Shown piece by piece: positions 11,821 to 22,229 of a DNA stretch of 64,000 nucleotides. The stretch comes from Trichoderma breve (lineage: Eukaryota; Ascomycota; Sordariomycetes; Hypocreales; Hypocreaceae): the NCBI RefSeq assembly GCF_028502605.1, contig NC_079233.1:6944001-7008000 (forward strand), read 5' to 3'. The number at the start of each line of letters is the position of its first letter. The stretch's first letter is position 1. Position numbers and translations under genes: made by a program. The notes under the pieces are model-generated. The model worked only from the letters and a program-made list of their open reading frames with translations. It ran no database searches and was not told the DNA's origin.

Positions 11821-12729
11821 ATGTCTGTCAAAGTTGCGGTTGCGGGAGCCACAGGTTCTGCCGGAATCCCGATTATTAATGAGCTATTGAAAGCTGGGCA
11901 TCATGTTACCGCTCTCAGTCGAAGTATAAGCAGTGGCTCTTCTAAGCTTCCCAAGCACACAAATTTGGACATCGTCGAGGTTGATTACGACTCTGTCCCT
12001 TCGCTCACTGCTGCCCTGCAGAATCACGACGTTGTTATCGCCACCTTGCCGGTTGATACTCCAATCGGCAGTCAGGACACGCTCATTGATGCTGCTGTTG
12101 CTGCTGGTGTGATTCGCTTCATTCCAGCGGAATTTGGCACCGACACCGACAATGAGAAATGCATGAAGCTTCCTGTATTTGAAAACAAGATGCATGCTCT
12201 TGAGTATCTTAGAGCAAAGGTGGCCAAGCATCCCAACTTCAGTTACACTGCTATTTGCAATGGAGCTTTCTTTGACTGGGGCTTGGAGGCTGGCTTCTTG
12301 GCTCACCCTAAGACGCATACCGCTACTATCTACGATGATGGTAACCTTCCTTGGAGTACAACTACTCTCGCAACCGTTAGCAAAGCCGTGGTGTCCTTGA
12401 TGAGCCATATTGAAGAGACAAAGAATCGACATGTCTACATCCATGACGCGGTCGTTACGCAAAACAAGATCATTGAAATAGCCAAGAGAATCGACGGTAA
12501 AGATTGGGGGTTGCCGTACGTCGACTCGGCTGCTGTCTTAGAAGAGGCACAAGTTGAGTATAGGAAGGCAGATTCTGATTATACGAAAGGACTTATGCCG
12601 CTTCTGCACATTTCTGTGCTTGGAAAGGGCTATGGAGGAGATTTTTCAGGGCGTCTGGACAACGAACTTCTCGGCATTAAACTCATGAGCGATGAAGAGC
12701 TCGGAGAAGTGATCGCCAAGTACTTGTGA
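11821..12729 (+). CDS. NmrA-like / isoflavone-reductase-type NAD(P) protein, single exon
   Basis: Atypical SDR of the NmrA/PCBER family, 302 residues; such proteins either reduce aromatic substrates or act as NAD(P)-sensing regulators. The Rossmann motif VAGATGSAGIPI is at residues 6-17 and the family motif FIPAEFGTD at about 100-108. Central and C-terminal parts (KTHTATIYDDGNLPWSTTT, LLGIKLMSDEELGEVIAKYL) fit the family. The frame is open back to an ATG at 11674, but that ATG overlaps the TATAAAA box at 11679, so the Met at 11821 just before the Rossmann fold is the better start. Divergent from the nitrilase, and it could process a product of that enzyme; that link is inference. Confidence 0.9.
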   Translation: MSVKVAVAGATGSAGIPIINELLKAGHHVTALSRSISSGSSKLPKHTNLDIVEVDYDSVPSLTAALQNHDVVIATLPVDTPIGSQDTLIDAAVAAGVIRFIPAEFGTDTDNEKCMKLPVFENKMHALEYLRAKVAKHPNFSYTAICNGAFFDWGLEAGFLAHPKTHTATIYDDGNLPWSTTTLATVSKAVVSLMSHIEETKNRHVYIHDAVVTQNKIIEIAKRIDGKDWGLPYVDSAAVLEEAQVEYRKADSDYTKGLMPLLHISVLGKGYGGDFSGRLDNELLGIKLMSDEELGEVIAKYL

Positions 12730-13073
12730 CATTAATAACAAGTAGCTAGTTGATATAAGTGATTTTAAAATTTTATTTATAAGCAATATTGTCTTGGCTG
12801 CTAGTATGGTGAAGTCAGGATGCGGAATCGGTCATCCCACTTGTATACTAATACCCGGAATAGCAATACGTGTTCATGGTCTGCCTGCGGTGCTTTGTAT
12901 AATCCTATTTTCTCTATTTTTCTTTGCCTTTTGATACAATTGGCGTATATATATTGTATTTAAAGCTGGTCAATCGGGCTGCCTTTGGCTTTTCTCAATG
13001 TGTTTGTTCTTGATTCGTTAGTTTGCATGATATCACACCTCTTTGTAGATCCATCGTACTACTTTCTTACAAA
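12730..13073. other. Intergenic, 344 bases
   Basis: AT-rich spacer between the NmrA-like gene and the carbonic anhydrase gene; no other feature seen. Confidence 0.6.
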
Positions 13074-13985
13074 ATGGACGCTGGGCAAAGTTCAAAGCAG
13101 CTTTTCAAGCTCAATGAGTGAGCACGCTCATGACTGCACATTCTGCACTCTCTCTAACAGAAGTTAAAGCCAAGCTACCACATATAAGCGACCGAGCTTA
13201 CAGGAGCTTCTTGAACGCAATGCGTATGTTATTAATTGACAACCTGAATGAATTATGCTGATGCAAGCTGTAGCCAGAGAGCTCAAGACTTCAAGCCCAT
13301 ACTGACGTTCGATGATATGAGTAACTTGCCATTGGAAAAGCAGATACCAATGCCAAAAATATTCATTGGTGCGAAACTATTCCCTTTCCCCAAGCGAGTG
13401 TTCTAATACTTCTTTCAATAGTTAGTTGCGACGATCCTCGAATTATTGCCTCGGATTTCCTTGGCTTAAAGCAATGGGGTATTAGCATTTCAACGACTTG
13501 TTTCACGAGCAATTGCAGGCTAATCTTCTCACAGATGCGGTTGTGGCTACCGGCGTCGCAGGCCGTATAGCACACCAATTCGAAAATATGCTGTTTTTGG
13601 ACCATTTTCTTCATTTTGAGGACATAATGATCATCCACCATACAAGTAATGCAAAGCATAAATCTCCATTCTATCGTAAATAGCTAATATTCTCCGAAGA
13701 CTGCTCGGCTGGAATATTCAAGAACGACGAGATTCACAAAGCCTTAAAAGAGCGGGCGCCCGGCCATCCAACTATTCAGCTCCCCGGATATGAAGAGTAA
13801 GAAGAATTGCTATTGAGTTCCTAGATCGTTCACTAACTGATCCTATGAGAACTAGCCTTGAACAGAGTGTTCGAGATGACATCGAATTTGTTAAAAACTC
13901 GCCACTTGTTAGAAAAGAGCTTGCCGATCGAACTACGGGATATATCTACGATATACATACGGGAAAACTTAATCCTGTGGTTTAA
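13074..13985 (+). CDS. Beta-class carbonic anhydrase, seven short exons
   Basis: Hydrates CO2 to bicarbonate with a zinc ion. No single frame shows it, but exons 13074-13117, 13170-13223, 13274-13368, 13422-13478, 13535-13645, 13700-13796 and 13856-13985 splice to 195 residues through six introns of 50-59 nt, several with a CTAA(C/T) branch site. Family landmarks in order: LQELLERNAQRAQDFKP (about 24-40), the zinc/active-site motif C-x-D-x-R in IFIVSCDDPR, GLKQWDAVV, a divergent VATGVAGR where VVRNAGGR is usual, MIIHHTNCS carrying the second zinc ligands H-x2-C, and the C-terminus SVRDDIEFVKNSPLVRKELADRTTGYIYD. The first intron uses an unusual AAG acceptor (13167-13169); the better CAG at 13158-13160 would give an in-frame stop, so the N-terminus is least certain. 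Zinc ligands are intact, so it is probably functional. Confidence 0.8.
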
Positions 13986-14435
13986 TTGGAGGTCTTATAG
14001 ATTTATGCAAAATAGCATTCCTTTGGCAGATTATATATCCTCCAAGCTATTTGGTGAACTACAGCCGTACATTGAAAGTAGGCCCAACATTTTTAAAGTC
14101 GGGGGGTGTCTAATGGCGGGGGAGCGGGAATAGTGACGCTGTACTTCGCTTCCTTGACCTTTGAAGTTTCGCATGAGACCCTACTACCTATCACAGCTAC
14201 TACCCCAACATTTGTCAGAGGAAGGAGATCCAAACTTCCGTCAAATGCTTAGAGTATTGTGAAAATAGATCTATAATTTAATCTGTCCATTACTGTGAGC
14301 ATCATTAATTGGTGCTGGAGCTGGTGCTGGGAATCACTTAGCCCAAGACCAATTCAATAAGACGTCGAGATGACACCACAACTTGTGTTTCATTATCAAT
14401 CCAACGTTGAAACGGGTCCTAAACAGATAGATACA
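13986..14435. other. Intergenic, 450 bases
   Basis: Convergent 3' ends of the carbonic anhydrase and Rid-family genes; no gene seen. A small CTGGTGCTGG-type repeat is at about 14311-14330. Confidence 0.6.
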
Positions 14436-14939
14436 TTATAACTTTGAGGCCGCCTGTGCGCCTTCCGGATCATGAGCAACCACCTCAATTTCTATGAGCA
14501 TATCATCCTCAGCTAGACGTGCCACTCCTACAGCTGTCCAGATCGGTTGATGCCCAGGCATATACTGTCGAATATTCCTCGTCACGGCCTCCAATGACTC
14601 GTTGCTTATCGGCACATGGTAAGTATTGATGCGATAAACTTGAGACCAGCCCTTGCCACCGGCGTCTTTCAAGGCGATTTCAACGTTGGCGAAAGCCTGG
14701 TCAATTTGTGCATTAAGGTCTTTTTGGTATGCGCCAGTCTTAGGATCCCAGCCTCCTGAGAATGTTCATCAGCACTGCATGCATTTCTGAATCGTGTCTA
14801 GCGACTTGAAGTCTCTTGGCCACCTACCTTGACCAGCGCATTCGATTCGGTCTCCCACACGCACGGCCTGGCTGTAACCGAATATCTCTCTGTTTCTCAC
14901 GCCGACGCCTTCGTAGGAGTAATACTTTAGATGAGACAT
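14436..14939 (-). CDS. Rid/YjgF-YER057c-family protein, cytosolic, two exons
   Basis: Minus-strand exons 14828-14939 and 14436-14755 join to 143 residues (72-nt intron). This is the usual size of a trimeric Rid-fold protein, a family that includes enamine/imine deaminases. Visible family parts: YSQAVRVGD, CAGQGGWDPKTG, DQAFANVEIALKDAGG, VYRINTYHVP, IWTAVGVARLA and IEIEVVAH. The canonical RidA arginine that anchors the substrate carboxylate (P-A-R-x-x-V) is Trp here (IWTAV), so it belongs to a non-RidA subfamily and imine deaminase activity should not be assumed. A paralogue with a signal peptide lies at 18905-19390. A 13-bp CCGA array sits about 180-260 bases upstream. Confidence 0.88.
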
Positions 14940-15426
14940 GCTGCCGACGATTCTACTGATGATGTATTGATGAGATGAAGAAAAGGATGCGAGTTGTAAG
15001 AAAGTAACTTTTAAATTTGCTCAATTCACGGGGAGCGCCCTTCCATATACATAAGCACCGTGCTAAACTGGAATGTTTAGCCACTTTTCATGCAACTGTT
15101 TGTAATATGTGGGCAAGCCGATTTACAACCGAACTTTACAGCCGACGTTTGGAGCCGATCTCTGTACAGGCGTGTTCGGAGCCGAATTTTATAACCGATC
15201 CTTGTAGTCACAGGTACATTAGTTTGCTGTGCTGTATTTATAACGTCTTTGAAGTATTGTCAATACTGGCTTCAATTGTGGTCGACCTACCCTCGGTACA
15301 ATTACCCATCAGCCACGAGTTTCACCAGTTTGAAGCCACTAGAACAAAAACTAAGGGAAAAGTTGCTAAGCCAGTCATCCTTGCATGCATGGCTCTATTA
15401 TAGGACTCAGACGAAGGAGCGACGCC
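14940..15426. other. Intergenic, upstream of Rid gene
   Basis: Holds the CCGA array described separately and the 3' end of the HET gene; no other gene seen. Confidence 0.6.
15118..15207. repeat. Degenerate 13-bp minisatellite with CCGA phase
   Basis: CCGA occurs at 15118, 15129, 15142, 15155, 15182 and 15195, spaced 11, 13, 13, 27 (about two units) and 13. Units read roughly CCGANNTTTNNAG, for example CCGAACTTTACAG and CCGACGTTTGGAG. It lies in the promoter side of the leftward Rid gene. CCG half-sites are also what Zn2Cys6 proteins bind, so a regulatory array is possible. Confidence 0.6.
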
Positions 15427-17848
15427 TTATATGAGATATATAGTGTGTCTCCTAGTAGTCGGATCATAATGCTCGCTAGGCAAAGTCGACTCATTACTTT
15501 GCTTCGCAATATATAGCTTTCTTTTAGACTTATCGTGTACGTAAAGTCTCCCAATCCTCCGGAAGCGGTTCATGCTAACATCAGCGAGCTCAACGAGTAA
15601 GCAAGTTAGCGAGTCACTATCTCGTTTAGACTTCGGCGGCAAGTGAGAGTTCCAGCAGTCTTGCCATGGGATATAGTACAAGTTATCTTGAGCCGCCCAC
15701 GCGGCTACGTCCTCGTTGTTGACTTGGAAGTCGAGAGTAGCCTCTGCGGTTTCTTTTGAGATAGGCTCAGACCAGTCGTCCGTTTTCTTCGAGCTGCCGC
15801 TGGGGCTATCCGGAACGACATAGAAGTCTGTCATTTCGCCGTCGAAATACGGCTGCAGCCGCATCTTTTTCAGTGTTCCGACGACCAAAATCTCGACCAT
15901 CGGAGTTGATAAAGGTCCAAATATATCGCCAGTCCAATCTTCAATTGTCGCATTGGAGCTGTCGCGAAAATGAATACACCTCACACTGATTATGAAACCC
16001 ATATTGTCCTCCATATGATTTAGCGCAATTGGCACCGCAGTTGATGCCCACGAAAAGCTTGGCGCACGGTAAACACCCCCTTTGTTATTGTTAAATAAAG
16101 AAAGACGGTCTTTTGTATCTTCGACGACAGCGGTTGTGAGAAGCCGATGTCGAAACCACATCATGTCAGAGGCCAAATTCCGGAGCCACAGCCCGGCAAT
16201 ATAGTTGTCATCCACTAATGACCGAAAGAACTTTGCGATTCCAGAGAAAGCGACAGTTCGATCGCTTGCGTAAGTTAGATAGCATCTGGAGTATTTGGAT
16301 AAAATCTCGCCCCATGCAGTATAAAGCTCGGTCCTTAGAGTGGCTGGCAGGAGTGCTGCTTGTGGGCTCTGTAGAGTCTGAAGATTGCTAAAAGCGGATT
16401 TGAGAATGACGTCTCCTTCTAGAAGGGGTTCTGGGAAGGTTTTTGGAAATCTTTCAGATAATGTAGTCTGACCACACTCGAAGAAAACTTCGCGGGGACC
16501 GAAGCGGAGGTTTCTTGGGCATAACCAACGTTCTTGCACTACCCAGCCCCTAACACTCAACGGAGATCTAGACACTTGATCTTCCCAGAATTCGTTCTCC
16601 ACCAGTAGGCATTCCTCTGCAACAACCACATCCCGATTGGGCTCTCTTTTGACTCGCCAGTCAATTTTTGGCTTATCAATCATCCGAAGGTCTCTCTGAA
16701 AGTACAAACCACGTTTGGGAGACCCCCAATCAGCAGAGACATTGCAATACGAGTTCATGTAAACCTTGTCCATAGTAAGTGCCTCAGTTCGCCAGTCTTT
16801 ACCGTTGTCGCCCTCCTGGATGATACACAATGAATCTATCCAAACGTAGCGAATTTGGAGGCGCTGGGCAAGCATAATGAAGTCTTGGAAAGTTTTTGGC
16901 AAGATTTTGACGGAAAGTCCTTGTGCCCAGTTGATGATGGTTTTAGTGGTGAGTGTTGGCACTTTGGCATCTCCCCATCGATGGCTTAATGTCATGTATT
17001 TTTCGTCTTTGTCTATAGCTTGAGCGCTATGGACAAGTGCAAATGAAGAATTGCCCTCGGGGCCAACATCCAAGAGCCTAGTCGGATACCAAGGGACTTG
17101 ACTTCGAAAACGAGTGCATTGCGTATGATCTTGCTCACATCGGTGGATCCAGTCACCAATTTTAGCAAACGTCTCGTCCGATGCCGTAGAAGTTGATGAC
17201 ACGTTAATGTCTATGTTGAATCAGCAATTGGTAAGATATCTGGAGAATTGCATCTAGTACGCAACTGGGGATAATATCTGTACTACCTGATGGTTCGCGT
17301 AGAAGAGCAATCACAGACCCTCCTGCACGGCCGTTGTCATCACTGCCCTTGGGTTGAACGAGTCTGTCCAGAGCTTCAATGTCTGGTAACAGCTCAGATA
17401 AATCTTCGTGCGAGATTTTCAGAGCATGGAGATATTCTTTATTGAACATTGGCCACATGCGGCGATGACCAGCCCAGACGTGTGTTACGCATCGCCGATC
17501 GGGAGAGAGCCACGCTCTTTCAGCGACCCTCTCTGGGCTTGAGGTGAAACGCGCTATTCTTTCCAAGTATCCTCTCGCTCGTGCATGATTTATAAAAGAA
17601 TCGCGAAAGATTCGCCAACATATGAAGCATTTCTGATCTATAGATTTGAGAAACTCGGCCAGAGAGAAATGATGAGGATATTCATCAGTCACGTCAGCAA
17701 TGTAAAAGTCGAAGACTTGAGTACGAAAGAAACCTTGACAGGTTGCACAAAGCGGCATGTCTGCTGTCTCATACAGCAAAGTCGTAGTTAGCAGAAAAGA
17801 CTCAAATGGAACTGTTCGAGGGAATGGTGTGTAGACAACATTTAGCAT
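15427..17848 (-). CDS. HET-domain (heterokaryon incompatibility-type) protein, two exons
   Basis: Minus-strand exons 17287-17848 and 15427-17210 join to 781 residues (76-nt intron). If translation starts at the second Met (17758, MPLCATCQGFF), which matches the usual N-terminus of such proteins, the product has 751 residues. The N-terminal region has two Cys pairs (CATC and CFIC). The HET domain is complete: YMTLSHRWGD, then LPKTFQDFIMLAQRL, IRYVWIDSLCIIQEG, DKVYMNSYCNVSADWG and RGWVVQERWL. HET proteins take part in nonself recognition and regulated cell death; partners cannot be named here. The C-terminal 350 residues carry no recognised domain. This family is variable between strains and common in accessory regions. 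Confidence 0.92.
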
Positions 17849-18904
17849 TCGGCTATATTAGATATAAGTTCATCATGAGACTAAAATACCACGAGATAGG
17901 AGCCTAATATCACGTAAGATTGCGAACCGTTATGTCGACTATTGATTTCATCTGTAGCAATATGGAGTACTACGTCGTAAGTGATTAGGTGATTAGTATT
18001 CATGCGTAAAGAATCCCCGCAAATGAACAAATTCTTCGGAAGCCGGCATCCTTTAGAACAGGATCAAGGCAGCGAACTCCGAAATTTGCCTCTAAGAGTT
18101 GACTAATGTGCAGGGGTAATACTGTATGGGTCAGGGTCAACTGGAGAAGTAATGTGAGGCTCACTTTCAACGCATCATCGGTGTGTCATTTTTCTCAGTT
18201 AGGGGAACGAGGGAATAGCGATATCTTTGCTAGTTAGCCTCATCTATAGAAGAATCGAGGATTATGGGCAGTAAGCCTGGACCAGTTCCTCGATAGTCAT
18301 GTAGATCTTATAAGCCTTGTTATTATAATAACTATCTTGTATTCTTATTTACTCACAGACTTCAATGTCTTAAAGAGTTGTGCGTATGACATTTGACCTA
18401 AAAATATTGCCACTTGAATAGGACAGTGTAATGCGCAAATTAGAGCTCGAGGACAGTTACGAAACACAATTGTAATTTATTCATTGCCCTGTGATTACAT
18501 AGAGGAGGTGTGTATTAACTTCGACCCTGAATTTTGTTAGCTTAACAATGCCCGGCTCCACTCCATATATGCTACTATTCCCCCGAGTAATAAATATTGT
18601 TTGATACACTCGGCGAGGATTTGTGCTTATTGCGAACTTTCAATCCCGTACTACCATGAAGGCAACGCAACATAACACAGCCATGGTAGTTCCGACACTT
18701 ATTGATCTTCAATGAAAGCTACAACTTATCTGAGTACTGCTTGCAACCTTAAACGTAATAGATGAACATAGACGTGAGAGAATAACAATAATCTCATTTA
18801 GCAGGAAGTATGTAGAACATAATATTCAGCTTGCTAAGCTACTGATCCATCAATTAGTCCAAGCTTGTTGACTAATAATGTCAAAGTCCATCAGAGATGG
18901 CTCG
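17849..18904. other. AT-rich intergenic, 1.06 kb
   Basis: Upstream of the HET gene and downstream of the secreted Rid gene. No coding frame, RNA gene or repeat found. Confidence 0.6.
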
Positions 18905-19390
18905 TTACTTGATCCAGGCTTCAGCCTGTATCTCAACCAACTGCTCCGCGAATGCCAATCCTGTAACACCCACTGCTGTCCATGTAGGAAGGACCTTGGG
19001 GATTCTCTTTTCCATAACAGCTGTCACATTTCCAAGCCCGGCAGCAATATCTCCCACGTGGTAGCTATTGATCGAAATTAGGTCTGCAAGTCCATTGCTA
19101 GAGCCAACAGCCTTTAGTGCCAAAGTCAGGCTATCGAAAGCATTGTTGACTTGAGTTGCGATATCCGTGACGAGCTCCCCAGTTTGAGGATCCCAGCCTC
19201 CCTGTCCCGAGATTTTTACATAGTTCCCAATGCGAACCGCTTGCGAATAATGAAACTCGGTGCTTAGGTTTTGTCCAAAGCCCGGAGTGCCTATGAAGAT
19301 TGGACTTGCAGCGGCATCACCTGATGTGGGCTTGCTAGTCGCCAGGACGCAGGTAGCCAGCGATGAAATGATGAAAGACAGGATGGACAT
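18905..19390 (-). CDS. Secreted Rid/YjgF-family protein
   Basis: Single exon, 161 residues. The N-terminus MSILSFIISSLATCVLATSK is a typical signal peptide, which is unusual because Rid proteins are normally cytosolic or mitochondrial. The mature part has the Rid fold landmarks YSQAVRIGNYV, ISGQGGWDPQTG, AFDSLTLALKAVG, SINSYHV, PTWTAVGVTGLA and LVEIQAEAW. As in the paralogue at 14436-14939, Trp replaces the RidA substrate-binding arginine (PTWTAV). The stop codon is at 18905-18907. The gene lies between the HET gene and the secreted beta-lactamase-like gene on the same strand. Function unknown; secretion is predicted from sequence only. Confidence 0.87.
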   Translation of the reverse strand: MSILSFIISSLATCVLATSKPTSGDAAASPIFIGTPGFGQNLSTEFHYSQAVRIGNYVKISGQGGWDPQTGELVTDIATQVNNAFDSLTLALKAVGSSNGLADLISINSYHVGDIAAGLGNVTAVMEKRIPKVLPTWTAVGVTGLAFAEQLVEIQAEAWIK

Positions 19391-19739
19391 GACGATTCAG
19401 AGATGTAATTTAAAATTGGAGGATTGTATAGTCAACGTCGAGAGCCCATGAAGAATGAAACTTCTACATGGTGATTTCTGTTCTTTAATAGTTGGAGTAT
19501 TGACCTGCTGTGGACGGGATGATGGAACAGTAAGCGGGAAAATGGTGTCTAACACTCTACTATCGTCATTCGTAGTCAGCGGGAATGCAAGGGGCAAAGC
19601 GAACGGTGACACGGGTGAGATTTGTGAAACAGTCTCCAATTGCTTACATTATTAGCAAATCTAGCAGGTTCCCTCCGTTTCCCATAAAGGTATTATAGCA
19701 AGATAGATAGATGTGCTGTTGGTGACGACTACCCCACTC
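19391..19739. other. Intergenic, 349 bases
   Basis: Short promoter-like spacer between two leftward genes; no other feature seen. Confidence 0.55.
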
Positions 19740-21617
19740 CTACTTTCTTTCTAGCCCAAGCCTTAACATCCGGACATCCAACCGTGTTGCCTTATTATCC
19801 TCTCCAATCTCAAATACCCAGTCATCGAGGGACCTCTGCCCGTATAATGGCGCACCCAACCCAGCCCAGGCCATGAGGCATGGGTCCTCTAATTCTCCTG
19901 GCTTTGTTTCGTTGAAGAATGTCGCCCTGAAGCCTAGTCGAGATTCATAGGTCCCCGATCCGTTCGTATGTCGGCTTACCGTTTTCAACTGTGACGGGTA
20001 TAATCGCCCTGCCTGCCCGGCTCCGTAAAGCCCAATTAGTGGGCTCTTAGGACCAACAATCTCCACTCCATGGCTGATCAGGCTGATAATCCCAAGTCCC
20101 GGGCGGCCCTTGTCTTCAACGACGATGACCGCTGAGCTGTTAGTGGCCTCATCAGCATACGTGCCGTTGAAGTTAACGATTGCCTCTTGGTTGGCCTGAT
20201 CTTCAGCCGCTGGGAGGAATATATCGCCGAAGGCATTAAACAGTTTAGTGCGAGTGTCGGAGGCATTCGAATTGATCGTTCCACCAGCGAGCACGACCCA
20301 ACCAAGGCTATGTTCTGGCGATAGCACTAGAGCTGCATGGTAGCTTCCCAAGTCGCCTTGTTTCGTGTAACACTGGACGATGCGATGGTCTGAAAATTCC
20401 AGGTTTCGAATCTCCCATGGACCACCAACTGCAGTGCTTATGTAGCCCGTTTGGATCAGTGGCTTGAGCCAACGGCGAGTTTGAGCTGGTGAGATGAGCG
20501 TAGACTCGAGTATTGCTCTGCCGGCTTTGACCATGTCATTGACGGAGCTGTACATAGATCCCGAGGGGGCTGTTTGCCCAAGGTTCAAATCCCAGCCGAC
20601 CTCTGAGGCATTATTACCAGGGATGACTCCGCCAGATGACGGGGTCTCCTCAAAACTGCTGTTTTCCATGTTCAACGAATCAAATATGCTCTTTGTAACA
20701 GCGTACTTGACGCTTTTCCCCGTGATGGCCTCTTGAGCATAGCCAAGCAACGTAAAGGCAATATTGCTATAAGCAGGCGAATGTGCACTCGGAAAGGTGG
20801 GATGTTGCTTCAGAAGATAGAAAAATGTCTCTGTTCCGATCAGCGTCAGCGCTGTGTTATCTTCTTGGTGGACAAGAGGGCTTCCCTACCTTTGCGTGTG
20901 CAACGTCGCGTCACCCCGGGTACTCCACATACCGGTACTTCCATTTTATCAAGGACGGGAAATCCTAAGCCTTGGGCCTGGAATGAGGTAATCTCTGCTG
21001 ATAAGTCGCCGTCGGTTGCTATACACGTTTTTTTTATAGTTAGCCATTGATCTGATGGCAGCTGTAGCCATGCCTGACTTACCATCCCGAGCTATGCCTG
21101 CCGCCTGGCTGGCGAGCTCACCCAGAGTCACATCCTCCCATCTGACATGGTCAATGTCATCATACAATCTGTAACCCTGGGAACTGTTATAAGGAAAAGA
21201 CAGGTTTGCAAGCTCAGGGACATATTTGGTGATGGGGTCGTTGAAGTAACGGTCACCGGCTTCGATAAGAAACGCCCATACGCTGAAAACTTTTGAGACG
21301 CTTCCAATGCGGAATATGGAGTCACCATTGACTTCTTTCACCCCAACGTTGATCGGAGGCGTGTAGTAGTGTTCATAGAGGGTTCTGTTCTCTTTGGTCG
21401 AGAAAAGGGACACACCCCAAGCCGTATCATGCGGTTGAAGATTAAGAGTTTCGTCCGTTAGAAGGCGTTCAAACTCGGCGATGGCACTTGAAAGCCTCTG
21501 GCTGCCTGACAGGTGTAATGGTTGTGGCCAACGAGGACCGGCTAGGACACAATCGTTGAACTGGTTGCCTGCAGCAACTATAGTTGCCGCGACTAATAAT
21601 ATGGCAGTAGAAAACAT
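19740..21617 (-). CDS. Secreted serine beta-lactamase-like (class C type) protein, three exons
   Basis: Minus-strand exons 21083-21617, 20890-21018 and 19740-20827 join to 583 residues. The N-terminus MFSTAILLVAATIVAAG is a signal peptide. The nucleophile motif S-x-x-K is in FRIGSVSKVFSV (about residue 103) and the Y-x-N motif in HSPAYSNIAF after exon 3 begins. CGVPGVTRRCTRKD bridges exons 2 and 3, as in other fungal secreted members. The last acceptor was placed after CAGAG (20828-20829) because only this phase keeps the C-terminal frame and gives DIFYLLKQHP. A C-terminal domain of about 200 residues follows the hydrolase domain. Family members are esterases or peptidases as well as lactamases, and fungi use related enzymes against lactam xenobiotics, so substrate is open. 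Confidence 0.88.
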
Positions 21618-22229
21618 TATTAATGGGAAATATATTAGCGCTTGATGGTTTTTTTTTATAAGATCTCCATTTCAGCATGTGGAATAGAGACAAGTTATAT
21701 AGGTTTTTCACATGCAACTAGCGACCTCAATATACCAGACTCCTACCATACGTACCCGTATACACAGCCCGGAAACTCATGACGTCCAATTATAGTATGA
21801 ATGGCTCGGATTTGCCCCGCCCCCTGACGGATTTGCCCCATCCTGTCCCGCGCTCTGACGTCGCACTCGGGGAGTCGTAAACCTAGCTTGAGGTCTGTAC
21901 AGGCGGAGGGCCCTACAATACGAAAAATGAAGGATTCATGCGTGCATCCTTCGTCCAAGGCTACTCCCTGAAGAAGAGATGGTGGCAACTTCAGGGTCTG
22001 ACGCTTGCAAGGATGGAACGAATGGAGGCAAGGGAATATGCATCCGGTAATGGATACAGGAACTCGTGTAAACGAAGACAACTTCGCCTCAATGGATACT
22101 GCTTCGGGCGAGAAGTTTCTCGGATAACATTTCGGATTGTATGATATATGGCGTTCGTTGGAATTACATACATGTATTTAGCAGACCAACACAACACGCT
22201 CTTCAATAACACACCCAGCACAGCCCCGT
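21618..22229. other. Intergenic, 612 bases
   Basis: Promoter side of the beta-lactamase-like gene. A direct repeat GGATTTGCCCC occurs near 21809 and 21829. No gene supported; antisense frames here lack family features. Confidence 0.55.

Noticed and set aside
13363..13659. 98-residue minus-strand ORF over the carbonic anhydrase exons
   Set aside because: It is a shadow of the spliced plus-strand gene, which has the family motifs.
21743..22221. Open frames on both strands between the beta-lactamase-like gene and the hydrolase
   Set aside because: They lack any family pattern, overlap each other antisense, and have no start context or splice pattern that would extend them.
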